The notes under the pieces: model-generated | Told to the model about the DNA's origin: nothing | Database searches by the model: none | What the model saw: only the letters and a program-made list of their open reading frames with translations | Origin: an uncultured Oscillospiraceae bacterium | GTDB taxonomy: Bacteria > Bacillota > Clostridia > Oscillospirales > Acutalibacteraceae | Direction of reading: 5' to 3' | DNA: 50,813 nt | Assembly (NCBI GenBank): GCA_902465155.1 | Contig: CABQLY010000016.1 | Coordinates: 1-50,813, forward strand | Position numbers and translations under genes: made by a program | Shown here: positions 24,191-32,989 of the stretch, one piece after another | How the letters are laid out: the number at the start of each line of letters is the position of its first letter | How positions within the stretch are numbered: the stretch's first letter is position 1

Positions 24191-25735
24191 TTAACCTCTT
24201 TTTCTTTTCAACAGGCTCTTGCCCATTGTTATTAGATCTTGCATTTCGGGTGTTTTAGCAAAAATCAAAAGATTCAGCCCGTTGGGCACAACCAAACAAA
24301 CCAAAGCCTTTAGCAAAAGCTCTAACAAAATGTTTTGCACCGTAATAAACCGGCTGGTTAAAAACAGGGTAAGCACCGTCATTGCCGCAGTTAAGGCCGC
24401 GTAAACGGCGTAACGCAAATAATAGCCAGCAACGCTTTTTTTCAGCACATGCTTGTAAACCAGGTACGGCTGCGTCCACATAGGAATGAGCAGCATACTA
24501 AGCAGGTTAGCTAAAATAAGGCCATCTATTGTTTTAAAGCGGGTTACCAGCACCAGCGAAAGCACAATGTTAATCGCTGCCTCAATTAACGCAAAAAAGC
24601 GATCCGGCCGGTACAGGCCAACGGTATCCTTCGTCATTAAAACTACGCGCCGCATACCGTGAACATAAAAATAGCAAAGCAAAATAACTACCGCGCGGTA
24701 AGGGAAAAAGTTCTCACTCTCCCCGCCGATCCAAAACCGAATAAAGGGCTGGATCAGCACCGCAACCGAAACGGTAAAAAAGGAATAGATGAGGTAGTTA
24801 AAAAAGTAAAGCTGGTTAAACTTTTTGTAAACGGTTTCATTGCTTTCTACTGTTACAACATTTCCGTAGCTGGCGGTTATGCCGTTAAAAACCTGCGTTA
24901 CCAGCATGGCCAGCGTATTGGTAATTAAGGTGTAGTTGCCGTAAACGCCGGCCTTAACCGTGCCTAAAACGGCCGAGATAATTGCCGAGCCGGTTGCCGT
25001 TACGCTAACGCCGCCAATGCGGTGGCACAGCATTGCACCCATGTTTTTAATTAACCCGCGGCGTTCCTCCCCCTCTATCATAGCTTTAGATCTATCGGCC
25101 GCAATTTCGGGGTACATTTTTTTAAACTTACGGCCAATTAGGCAGGCACCCAACAGCCGGCACAAAATTTTAACAACTGCGTAAACCAAAAAGCTGCCGG
25201 TTAAATACAAAAAGGTTACCTGCGAAATCAGTACAATTAACGAAATAAACGCGTCATTTCGGTTTACCAAATAATTGTTTTGGTCGGCCACAATTAAGGC
25301 CTTGCGGTTTGCAAACAGGTAAGAGGCAACCGTATCGGCCGCGTAAAGCACAAAGGCCAGCCAAATGTACCAAAACGGTTTGCCCGAATCGTGCACCACA
25401 AAGCCTACGGCAAAGGCCAAAATAAAGGCCCCGCCCATAAACACGGCGGCAATAATTTGGTAGGCGCGTTTGTAAAAATTCAGCACCCGTTTAATGGCGG
25501 CGTTATCTTTTTGCTCCAGCGGCTTGTAAAGCTTGTAAATAAGGCCGGTGCTAAGCCCCAGCTCTGCCAAGGAAAGCACCTGCAAAAAGTTTTTAAAGGT
25601 AGTATCTACCCCCGCTATGCTCATGCCAAGCTGGTTAATTAACACCGAGCGGGTAATAAAGTTACTTACCATTAAAATTAAATACCCTGCCATGCCAAAC
25701 AGGGCGTTCATCAATATTTTTTTACTTCGTTGCAA
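24191..25735 (-). CDS. Polysaccharide flippase (Wzx/MOP family)
   Basis: A 514-residue membrane protein with 12-14 predicted helices. The start (KILMNALFGMAGYLILMVSNFITRSVLINQLG) is typical of MOP-superfamily oligosaccharide flippases (polysaccharide biosynthesis protein/Wzx), which move undecaprenyl-linked repeat units across the membrane. The start is TTG 25735 with a weak GGGTG site. It is the last polysaccharide gene of the operon and lies 4 bases from the ligase gene. Its codon use resembles the chromosome, unlike the three genes upstream of it. Confidence 0.88.
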   Translation of the reverse strand: MQRSKKILMNALFGMAGYLILMVSNFITRSVLINQLGMSIAGVDTTFKNFLQVLSLAELGLSTGLIYKLYKPLEQKDNAAIKRVLNFYKRAYQIIAAVFMGGAFILAFAVGFVVHDSGKPFWYIWLAFVLYAADTVASYLFANRKALIVADQNNYLVNRNDAFISLIVLISQVTFLYLTGSFLVYAVVKILCRLLGACLIGRKFKKMYPEIAADRSKAMIEGEERRGLIKNMGAMLCHRIGGVSVTATGSAIISAVLGTVKAGVYGNYTLITNTLAMLVTQVFNGITASYGNVVTVESNETVYKKFNQLYFFNYLIYSFFTVSVAVLIQPFIRFWIGGESENFFPYRAVVILLCYFYVHGMRRVVLMTKDTVGLYRPDRFFALIEAAINIVLSLVLVTRFKTIDGLILANLLSMLLIPMWTQPYLVYKHVLKKSVAGYYLRYAVYAALTAAMTVLTLFLTSRFITVQNILLELLLKALVCLVVPNGLNLLIFAKTPEMQDLITMGKSLLKRKRG

Positions 25736-25739
25736 TTTT

Positions 25740-27212
25740 TCACCCGTTCTTTCTTACAATTATTTTGGTTAAAAATTCGTCAATTTTTCTGGCAAGCACA
25801 TCTACCTTGAACGGTTTTGTTTCCCCGGTCAGCCGCATTGCATAGCCTAAATAAATAAAGAATAAAAATCCGGACTGCTTGGTCATAAACAAAATGGTAG
25901 TATCCGCCATATTGATTATAAAAATAAAAACCAACAACGCACATATAGCCAAAAAAGGCAAATAATAATTTTCAGGGTTTTTGGGACGAAACAAACTTTT
26001 AACAATTCTGAAAATGCAACAACATAAAAATACGATAAAAGAACACAGGCCTAAAACTCCACCGGAAACCAATGTGTGAACAAATATGTTGTGAAAATGA
26101 GAAAGCTGCTCAGTGCTGCCCTCGAAAGGGTGAATCTCATTTGCTAAAGTACAGGGGCCATAGCCGAATAACGGCTGTTCAAGCGCCCGTTCTATTCCCT
26201 TTTTCCAAACATAAGGCCGACCGGTTAAAGCACCGTAATTATCCCCAACTGCTCTTTCCATGAAACTCTTGATATCCTGTGTAATAGCATCGGACTGTTC
26301 ACCATTGTGTAAGAATACATTTTTAAGATTTTCAATTAGCAGTAGCAGCCAATAACTGCATTTTCTAAAAAATGCGAACATTATATAAAACAAACCGGCT
26401 AAAGCCGAGGCCGAAACAGCGCTTACCACTATACGATAACCAATTTTTAAATGAGCAACAATTTTAGCTTTACATTTATATGCAACCATAAACGCGGCAA
26501 AAAATGCAGCTCCCACACACCCAAACAATAAGCCCTTTGAATTTTGGAGCGCAAAAGCCTCAAAGTTAATAACAATGCTAATAACCAATAATACACTCCA
26601 ACGGCGTTTTTTAATATTCCAAATTTTCCTGTTAACTAAATATTGTATTACGGCGCAAAACATAGCAATTGTGGCTGTAGGATAAATGGAATTCCGAAAA
26701 ATGCCTACCAAACGACCGTTAAATACTCCTAAATGATATTCGTAATTGTTAAAAGTATAGCTTGCATTAACCTTTAGAAAAAAAAGTATTAGGGATATTA
26801 CCGAAGCAGCTGTAACAAGACCGACAAACGCACAGTTAATTAGAGTAATTTCGCCAAACAATTTTTCACGGTTCAAGGAATTAGAAACAGGGTACAAAAC
26901 AAAGAATGATATTGCAATATAACATAGCTCAATTAAATTCATTTTAAACTGTTCGGACTGAAAATGCAGCAATGAACCAATTAAAACAAATATAACTAAC
27001 AACGCCGCCGGTACAATTCCGGCTGTTTTTAAAATCGTTCGGCCTCGAAATAAATCAGTAAAAATAAACAAAAGACCGATTAATATACCAACCTTCATGA
27101 AAGGATTAAACACCGGCGTTAAAACCGGTATTTCATTTAAAAGCGGAATAACAATAAAAAACAGCTTGCAAAATATATTGTTACTAATTGTATCTAAAAC
27201 TTTTTCTCTCAA
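25740..27212 (-). CDS. O-antigen ligase/polymerase family membrane protein
   Basis: A 490-residue protein with about 11-12 helices and a large extracytoplasmic loop containing GRPYVWKKGIERALEQPLFG and HFHNIFVHTLVSGG, the O-antigen ligase (Wzy_C) signature. The conserved H-x-x-x-hydrophobic pattern near the end of the loop is present. In a Gram-positive it would polymerise or ligate a surface polysaccharide. It ends four bases before the flippase and begins two bases after the glycerophosphotransferase. AT-rich codon use suggests recent acquisition. Confidence 0.85.
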   Translation of the reverse strand: MREKVLDTISNNIFCKLFFIVIPLLNEIPVLTPVFNPFMKVGILIGLLFIFTDLFRGRTILKTAGIVPAALLVIFVLIGSLLHFQSEQFKMNLIELCYIAISFFVLYPVSNSLNREKLFGEITLINCAFVGLVTAASVISLILFFLKVNASYTFNNYEYHLGVFNGRLVGIFRNSIYPTATIAMFCAVIQYLVNRKIWNIKKRRWSVLLVISIVINFEAFALQNSKGLLFGCVGAAFFAAFMVAYKCKAKIVAHLKIGYRIVVSAVSASALAGLFYIMFAFFRKCSYWLLLLIENLKNVFLHNGEQSDAITQDIKSFMERAVGDNYGALTGRPYVWKKGIERALEQPLFGYGPCTLANEIHPFEGSTEQLSHFHNIFVHTLVSGGVLGLCSFIVFLCCCIFRIVKSLFRPKNPENYYLPFLAICALLVFIFIINMADTTILFMTKQSGFLFFIYLGYAMRLTGETKPFKVDVLARKIDEFLTKIIVRKNG

Positions 27213-27214
27213 TT

Positions 27215-28411
27215 TTATACCCTCTCAACACATTTAAAATTTCTTGCAGTATTTTTATCGTCCCGAAAAGCAAAAAACTCGTCTACCCGTTTTTGATATT
27301 CCGGAGCCATTTGAAAATTATTTTTGTACATTTGAATAAGGCTTTCTACAACTTCGTCCACTGTTGCACAAACCGGACCGTATCCATCCTCGTTATATTT
27401 AAAATATCCTTCCGGGTAGTGCTTTTCACAAAACTCCTCGTAATCGTGCTGAAAGTAAATAAGTGGTTTTTTCATGTAGGCAAAGTCGAATGCAATACTG
27501 GAATAATCCGTTATAAGCAAAGCACTGTCTTTCAAAGCTTGTTGAACGTCATACTCCTTGTTTGAAAAACATTTAATGTTTGCACAAACAGATTTAAACT
27601 CCTGCATATACTGCTGCATTTCAAAATGCGGAAAATAGCATAGCTCAATGTTGTTTTTTATTGCAAAATCAATTAATCTTTTATTGGTTAATAAAGCCTT
27701 TAACTGTATAAAATAGTTTGAATTTTCAAGCGGTTCTCTATTTTGTATACTTCTATCGTGTTCGGGGCTTAACCACCAGCGCCAAGTAGGCATGATTAAA
27801 ACCTGGTTCTTTTTTACCTTAAAATCCGCAAGATTATCATATCTGCACAGTCCGGCACATACAACTTGGTTTGGACTGTAGTGAAGATCTTTAATGATTC
27901 CCTGGCGCTCACGCTCGGCAGATGCTATAAAAACATCTAAGTTATTATTTTCACTTAATAAAAACGGTGGTGCATTTTGAATTACACCGTGCTGCAAAAA
28001 AACGAATTTAAAAGGGTAAAGCCCATGTGAAACAAAAAACCTGGAAGCTAACCTTGCAGGGTAACTGTCTCCAATATGGGCGCTAACAAATTTAGAACAG
28101 GCCCACATATAAATGTGATGTCGGAAAGAACCATGTTGAATGGCATTTCCAAGCGGTTTAATTTTATTAATATAATCACCGCTGTTAAAATTAATAGAAT
28201 AATACGCATTTCGTTGCGGATAGTTTTCGCGCACAAATTTAAAAAACCAATAACCGTTATCATGAGCATCGTTAGCCCGCTCCGAAATCAACCATATATC
28301 CTTTTTAAATATTCTTAAAACAAGGCCTGCTGGGCAAGCGGTCAATATTATCAGCAAATCCAACAAATCCCGTGGCTTAACATACTTAACAACTTTTTTA
28401 AAAAAATTCAT
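27215..28411 (-). CDS. CDP-glycerol glycerophosphotransferase family protein (TagB/TagF-like)
   Basis: A 398-residue GT-B enzyme. The family signatures are SERANDAHDNGYWFF at the N-terminus (SER..DA.DNG), HGSFRHHIYMW and FVSAHIG, FLQHGVIQ, PTWRWWL, and LLITDYSSIAFDFAYMKKPLIYFQHDYEEF with YFKYNEDGYGPV at the end. It transfers glycerol- or ribitol-phosphate from CDP-alditol, so the surface polymer made here probably carries a polyol phosphate. No tagD/CDP-glycerol synthase is in the window. Peripheral membrane enzyme. AT-rich relative to the chromosome. Confidence 0.9.
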   Translation of the reverse strand: MNFFKKVVKYVKPRDLLDLLIILTACPAGLVLRIFKKDIWLISERANDAHDNGYWFFKFVRENYPQRNAYYSINFNSGDYINKIKPLGNAIQHGSFRHHIYMWACSKFVSAHIGDSYPARLASRFFVSHGLYPFKFVFLQHGVIQNAPPFLLSENNNLDVFIASAERERQGIIKDLHYSPNQVVCAGLCRYDNLADFKVKKNQVLIMPTWRWWLSPEHDRSIQNREPLENSNYFIQLKALLTNKRLIDFAIKNNIELCYFPHFEMQQYMQEFKSVCANIKCFSNKEYDVQQALKDSALLITDYSSIAFDFAYMKKPLIYFQHDYEEFCEKHYPEGYFKYNEDGYGPVCATVDEVVESLIQMYKNNFQMAPEYQKRVDEFFAFRDDKNTARNFKCVERV

Positions 28412-28420
28412 GTAGTATTA

Positions 28421-29356
28421 TCACCTATTTTCTTCTGATAAATGCTTTGCATCAATATAATCCAACAGTTGCCTGCTTTTACTGGAAGCCTTTCTGAAAA
28501 ACAAATATCCGGTTTTGCTCAATTTCTCATAATCCTGAGCTTTTGTAAACAAAACAACCCCCTCTTTGGGGTATTCAAAGTAAGTTTGGTTTAAATAAGC
28601 CTGGTAAGATCTGTTTTCCTGTGCTATCGGTCCACCATCAATCACTTTTTCAACGAAGGGCGAATTAAAAATAATAGTATGAAAATATGATTCATCAGAA
28701 GAATATACATATTTGAAATAGTGGTTAAATTCCTTCTGCGTATCATAAAATTTTACGCAATATTCAGCCGCCGCACTGCTTAGCGCAAAATGAGCCCAGC
28801 CACGATAAATATGATATATTTTTTTGTTAACAACTATATATGGCTTTCTTACAGCTAAAGTGTGCTTAAATATCTTAAACTGAAAAACATTAAATTTTTT
28901 TAGCAAAAAAGAGAAAATATCCTTGCCATCAAAATTCCAATATAAGCAATAGCGCAGTTTATCAATCGGCTTTGTAGCTATAGTGTCATCAATCGCCCGA
29001 ATCATTTCCCGTCCATTATTCTTTTCAAAAAATTGTCGAATTTCTTGGTTAGAAACAACAGGATAATCCAAACCTTGCAGGATTTGAAAATAATCGAATT
29101 TCCCGTAGTTTAACGCTTCTCGGAAAGTCTCAACAGTTGCCTCGACGGAATGAAACCCTCCCCACGAAATAGGTTTTCGTTGTTGTAAAAAATGAACCTG
29201 ATTCAAGCCCTCACATGCTTTTATAAAAGGGTTAATATTGACTTTGGCATCAATATGCACAAAAGCATGATTTTCAGTGCCGGCAGTCACCTTGTTGCAC
29301 AATCGTGCTATGTGTGCCGGGTCAATATAAGCCAAAACAATATAAGCCAATCTCAT
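28421..29356 (-). CDS. GT14-like beta-1,6-N-acetylglucosaminyltransferase (core-2/I-branching type)
   Basis: A 311-residue glycosyltransferase of the core-2/I-branching (GT14) group. It begins MRLAYIVLAYIDPAHIARL, then the HIDAKVNINPF motif, VHFLQQRKPISWGGFHSVEA and FDYFQILQGLDYPV, all characteristic. The C-terminal half contains SSDESYFHTIIFNSPF. It adds a GlcNAc or related sugar to form branches. It overlaps the upstream GT4 by four bases (ATGA). Like the next two genes it is AT-rich and may have arrived with them. Confidence 0.86.
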   Translation of the reverse strand: MRLAYIVLAYIDPAHIARLCNKVTAGTENHAFVHIDAKVNINPFIKACEGLNQVHFLQQRKPISWGGFHSVEATVETFREALNYGKFDYFQILQGLDYPVVSNQEIRQFFEKNNGREMIRAIDDTIATKPIDKLRYCLYWNFDGKDIFSFLLKKFNVFQFKIFKHTLAVRKPYIVVNKKIYHIYRGWAHFALSSAAAEYCVKFYDTQKEFNHYFKYVYSSDESYFHTIIFNSPFVEKVIDGGPIAQENRSYQAYLNQTYFEYPKEGVVLFTKAQDYEKLSKTGYLFFRKASSKSRQLLDYIDAKHLSEENR

Positions 29357-30540
29357 TTTTCTGACTCCATCATTTGAACATAAAGTTTACAATACTCACT
29401 GAAACACTTTTCTTTCCCAATGTTTTGAATATCAAACTTTTTTAAATTATATTTTTCATTCAAAATACAAGCGGAAACCGCCTGTACATCCCCCTGTGAA
29501 ACCACCGTGCCGCAGCCGGGGGCAACCCCCTCGGGGCTACCGCCGGTATTGTAGGTAATTACCGGGGTGCCGCAGGCAATGGCCTCTAAATTCGTGGTGG
29601 GGTAATTATCCTCATAGGTTAGGTTTACATAAACCTCGGCCGCGGTGTAAAGCTCGGCCAATTGGCGAACATTATTGGTTCTGGTAACGCCGGTAACATT
29701 GGGCGGCAGCGCGCGGCACTGCGCGGCGTTAAGGCCCACTAAAACAATTTGGTAATTGCTTGGTAAAAGGTCGGCTAATTTTAAAAAGTCCGGCAGGCCC
29801 TTTCGCGGCTCCCAAATATTAGCCACCCCTAAAACAATTTTTTTGTTTTTAAGCCCTAAGCTGCTAACAAAATTGCCGGTGGTGGGGCAAAAGGCGTTTA
29901 AATCTATTCCGTTGGGTACCACCTTTACCGGGTAGTTTTTTAAAAAAGATTGCCGGGTTAAATTGGCCAACCAGTTTGAGGGCGTTACCAAGGTAACCTG
30001 CTGCAGCGAAGTAAACAGCCGCTTTTTTTGGGCAAAGTTTTTGGCGCTGCTGTCGGCCAGCTTTGAGGCAGGGTAAGCCCCCTTTTGCGGGCAGCTGCCG
30101 CAGCCGGTTTGCCATTTGCTGCAGCCGGCGTAGCTAAAATAGGCGCAGTGCCCGGTAAAGGCCCAGCAATCGTGCAGGGTCCAAACAACGGGCTTGCGGT
30201 ACTCTTTTAAAAAGCCAAACAACAGCGGCAGGTTTAAATAGTAGCCGTGTATGTTGTGTAAATGAATAACATCCGGCTGCTCTGCCAAAATAGCTTTTAT
30301 AAGCCGCTTAGTTGGCGCTTTAGAGTAAAAGCCCTGCCGGTCGGTTAGGCGGGCAAGCGCGGTGTGGCGGTAAAAATCGGCCTTGTTGGCAAGCTTAACG
30401 CACCCCGGCTCGCTGCAAAAGCCACGGCCGTAAAAAATTTTGCACTCCAACCCGTTTTGCTCGGCAAAGTGTTTTAGATCCAGCGCAATTCGTCCGGTGC
30501 TGCCGGTTCCGCACACCGAATTGATTTGAAAAATTTTCAT
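29353..30540 (-). CDS. Glycosyltransferase family 4
   Basis: A 395-residue GT-B enzyme. The start at 30540 (MKIFQINSVCGTGSTGRIA) overlaps the previous stop as ATGA and sits behind GGGGAGCAGG; the open frame extends far upstream but is the other gene's antiframe. Motifs: VIHLHNIHGYYLNLPLL, VWTLHDCWAFTGHCAYF with a cysteine cluster (CSKWQTGCGSCPQ) typical of this GT4 group, VPNGIDLNAF, and LEAIACGTPVITYNTGG near the C-terminus. It builds the surface repeat unit. Its last ~30 codons become AT-rich, as in the genes that follow. Confidence 0.88.
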   Translation of the reverse strand: MKIFQINSVCGTGSTGRIALDLKHFAEQNGLECKIFYGRGFCSEPGCVKLANKADFYRHTALARLTDRQGFYSKAPTKRLIKAILAEQPDVIHLHNIHGYYLNLPLLFGFLKEYRKPVVWTLHDCWAFTGHCAYFSYAGCSKWQTGCGSCPQKGAYPASKLADSSAKNFAQKKRLFTSLQQVTLVTPSNWLANLTRQSFLKNYPVKVVPNGIDLNAFCPTTGNFVSSLGLKNKKIVLGVANIWEPRKGLPDFLKLADLLPSNYQIVLVGLNAAQCRALPPNVTGVTRTNNVRQLAELYTAAEVYVNLTYEDNYPTTNLEAIACGTPVITYNTGGSPEGVAPGCGTVVSQGDVQAVSACILNEKYNLKKFDIQNIGKEKCFSEYCKLYVQMMESEK

Positions 30541-31748
30541 ACCTGCTCCCCTTTTACGGTTTGGGTTAAAATTTGCTCTAATTGATCCATTACCCTTTGC
30601 TGCGTAAAGTGCTGCAAATAGTACCCGCGCCCGTTTTCCGCCATGCGGGCAAAATCGGCGGGGTTTTGAATAAACTTTTTTAACATTTCGGCAAAGGCGG
30701 TTTCGTCCTCGGCTTTGCAAACCAGGCCGCACCCGGCCGCCGTTATTAGCTGCTCGGCGCCGCCGCCAATTGCCGCCAGCACCGGCCGCCCGCCCGACAT
30801 ATACTCCTGCAGTTTAGCGGGAACCGTTAAGCCAAACTCGCCCTGCTCTTTTAACGAAAGCAAAAAAGCGTCGGCCTGCTCGTAGGCCTGCCAAAGCTCT
30901 TTTTGGCTTACCCGGCCGTAAAATTGCACACATTCCCCCGCGTTAAGCTGCTTACAAAGGGCCTTGCAATTTTCCAGCTCGGAGCCGTCGCCGTAAAGCT
31001 CTACTTTAAAATTTTGCACGCCGCTGTGCCAAACGGCTGCCGCCGCCCGAATAAACAGCTCTACATTTTGCACGCTGCCAATGTTGCCGCCAAACGCAAA
31101 CCGAACAAGGCGGCCGGGTGCCGGCTGCCAGGCCGAAAGACCCATATCCTCTGCGTGCTGCGGCAAATAAACCATTTTTTTGGTTGGCACGCCGTTAACC
31201 GAATTTAAATAGCCGATAAACGGTTTAGAAGAAACCAACACCAAATTAGCACTGTTGTAAAGCCGCCGGCTGTAACGGTGCATAAGCTTGTAAAGCGGCG
31301 ATCCCTCGCCAACGCCCCAGGCCTTAATGCAGGCCGGCCAAATATCTAAACAATAGCAAATAAAGGGCACCTTTTGCTTTTTGGCCACGCGGCGCGCAGC
31401 GTTTGCCATTAAAACCGGCGAGGTTTGGTAGCACAAAACAGCGTCAAACCGTTGGCGCATAAAAAAGCCCTTTACCGTTGAAGAAACGCAAAAGGAAAAA
31501 TAATTTAAAGCGCGAAAAAGCACGCCGCTTCGGCGGGAGACCGAAAAGCAGCGAACCACCTTTACGCCGTTGTAATTAAATTTGCGGTTTTTAAGGCCCT
31601 TGCAGCTTGCCGGCACTTTGCCGGTTGCGTAATCCGGCAGCGAGGTTAAAACCGTAACCTCGTGCCCGCGGCGAACCAGCTCGGGCGCAATATCGTTAAT
31701 TCTAAAGGGATCGGGGTAAAAATGCTGTGATACGATTAAAAGCTTCAA
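30537..31748 (-). CDS. Glycosyltransferase family 4 (WbuB/WcaI-like), first gene of the polysaccharide operon
   Basis: A 403-residue GT-B enzyme beginning MKLLIVSQHFYPDPFRIND, the hallmark of the WbuB/WcaI-like group that transfers fucose or N-acetyl sugars. It continues DIAPELVRRGHEVTVLT, YCLDIWPACIKAWGV, VRFAFGGNIGSVQNV and PAKLQEYMSGGRPVLA. The start is TTG 31748 behind AGGTG. It is the first gene of an uninterrupted minus-strand set (GT4-GT4-GT14-glycerophosphotransferase-ligase-flippase) and has a near-consensus promoter 34 bases upstream. Confidence 0.88.
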   Translation of the reverse strand: MKLLIVSQHFYPDPFRINDIAPELVRRGHEVTVLTSLPDYATGKVPASCKGLKNRKFNYNGVKVVRCFSVSRRSGVLFRALNYFSFCVSSTVKGFFMRQRFDAVLCYQTSPVLMANAARRVAKKQKVPFICYCLDIWPACIKAWGVGEGSPLYKLMHRYSRRLYNSANLVLVSSKPFIGYLNSVNGVPTKKMVYLPQHAEDMGLSAWQPAPGRLVRFAFGGNIGSVQNVELFIRAAAAVWHSGVQNFKVELYGDGSELENCKALCKQLNAGECVQFYGRVSQKELWQAYEQADAFLLSLKEQGEFGLTVPAKLQEYMSGGRPVLAAIGGGAEQLITAAGCGLVCKAEDETAFAEMLKKFIQNPADFARMAENGRGYYLQHFTQQRVMDQLEQILTQTVKGEQV

Positions 31749-31781
31749 CCTTTACACCTACCGTTCAAACAATACCTTGTT

Positions 31782-31810
31782 ATTGTACCACATTTTTCAG
31801 CAAGTTTCAA
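31782..31810 (-). promoter_or_regulatory. Promoter of the surface polysaccharide operon
   Basis: TTGAAA (complement of 31805-31810), 17 bases, TACAAT (complement of 31782-31787), upstream of the first GT4. The spacing is ideal and there is no obvious operator or invertible repeat around it. Confidence 0.75.
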
Positions 31811-31963
31811 TCTTTTCGTTACGGTTTATGCCGCTAAGGTTAAAATTAAGCCTTACGGCAATAAATTGCGGCAAAAAAGCGCATAACTGCCTGTAAGGGC
31901 AACGCCCGCAAAAGGCAAGGCGCAGCGCCGAAAAAAATGAAAGCCCTGCCATTTTAAACGCCG

Positions 31964-32893
31964 TTAGCTTAAAAACAGCGCAAACATAACGGGAATGGTT
32001 AAAATTGACATGAGGTGCGAAATAAGCGCCATGCCGGCGCCCGGGGTAGTATCCCCACCGTAGGCCGCCGGGAACACCACCGTATTTAACCCCAGCGGCA
32101 TTGCCGTAGCGCAAAGGGTAACGCGCAGCACGGTGCTGTCGGCGTGAATGAGCTTTAAAATTGCCACAAACACCAGCGGAATTACAATTAGCCGCAGCAC
32201 CGAGGCAAGGTAAATTTTTTTGTTTTTCGCCAGCTGCTTTAAGCTGTAATCGCCAATTACAAAGCCGGTTAGCAGCATTGCCAAGGGCGACATACTGGCC
32301 CCGGCGGTTGAAACAACGGTAGAAACAAAGCCCGGCAGCGGCACTGCCAAAAGCCCAAAGGCGGCGCCCAGCAGCATGGCAATGCAAATAGGGTTTAAAA
32401 ACATTTTAAAACTGAATTTTACCGGCCCGTTTTGCGGCCGCAGCGAGGCCGTACCGTAGGAGTACACATAAAAGGTAAGCGGCAGGGTAAACATCATGTA
32501 ATCAAACAGCACCTGCTCGCCAAACACGCCCAGCACAACCGCGTTGCCCATAAAGCTAAAATTGGCCACCGCAAAGGAGTAGTTATAAATTTTGCGCAGG
32601 TATAAATCCGGCCCCGAAAACAGCCGGGCCAGCGGCAGGCCTATGATGAGGGAAAGTACCATAACCCCTACGCCGTACAAAATAAGGGGCCACTTTTGGC
32701 CAAAGTTTTGCACGGTGCAGTATTTGTAAAAGGTGTTAAACACCAAGCACGGCACAAAGATGTAGGTTTCAAGCTTAGAAATAACAACCGAATCGTCGGC
32801 CGGGAGCAACTGCTTTTTATTAAAAATAAACCCCACGGCCATAAAGGTAAACAGCACCAGCATTTGGCTGAGCATAGAAGAAAATACCTGCAT
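31964..32893 (-). CDS. AEC family transporter (auxin efflux carrier type)
   Basis: A 309-residue membrane protein with ten predicted helices and the AEC family pattern. The first helix region is MQVFSSMLSQMLVLFTFMAVGF, with GFIFNKKQLLPADDSVVISKLETYIFVPCLVFNTF, then FMGNAVVLGVFGEQVLF. These export small organic acids or other anions (malate permease-like). ATG 32893 is eight bases after GGAGG. A second frame at 31797-32387 antiphase to it is not a gene. A hairpin leader separates promoter and start, suggesting attenuation. Confidence 0.88.
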   Translation of the reverse strand: MQVFSSMLSQMLVLFTFMAVGFIFNKKQLLPADDSVVISKLETYIFVPCLVFNTFYKYCTVQNFGQKWPLILYGVGVMVLSLIIGLPLARLFSGPDLYLRKIYNYSFAVANFSFMGNAVVLGVFGEQVLFDYMMFTLPLTFYVYSYGTASLRPQNGPVKFSFKMFLNPICIAMLLGAAFGLLAVPLPGFVSTVVSTAGASMSPLAMLLTGFVIGDYSLKQLAKNKKIYLASVLRLIVIPLVFVAILKLIHADSTVLRVTLCATAMPLGLNTVVFPAAYGGDTTPGAGMALISHLMSILTIPVMFALFLS

Positions 32894-32911
32894 TTTTTAA
32901 ACCTCCGTAAA

Positions 32912-32954
32912 AATGCCGTGCAAGGCGGCAACAGCGCTCCGCTTGCACGGCAGA
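32912..32954 (-). promoter_or_regulatory. Leader hairpin (possible attenuator) of the AEC transporter
   Basis: On the minus strand GCCGTGCAAG and CTTGCACGGC pair perfectly (complements of 32942-32951 and 32915-32924), with three further pairs beyond a bulge. They are followed by ATTTTTA and then the GGAGG of the transporter. The predicted transcript start (about 32951) is at the 5' edge of the hairpin. It could act as a terminator or a 5' stabiliser. No ligand-binding aptamer is recognisable. Confidence 0.55.
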
Positions 32955-32957
32955 TAT

Positions 32958-32986
32958 AATATAACACAAACAACACTTAAATGCAA
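32958..32986 (-). promoter_or_regulatory. Promoter of the AEC transporter
   Basis: TTGCAT (complement of 32981-32986), 17 bases, TATATT (complement of 32958-32963). It lies in the short gap between the AEC gene and the upstream membrane-protein gene and partly abuts the 3' end of the latter. Confidence 0.65.
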
Positions 32987-32989
32987 CTG

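Noticed and set aside
31797..32387. 196-codon minus-strand frame overlapping the AEC transporter
   Set aside because: It runs in another frame of the transporter gene; the product is repetitive and has no ribosome site.
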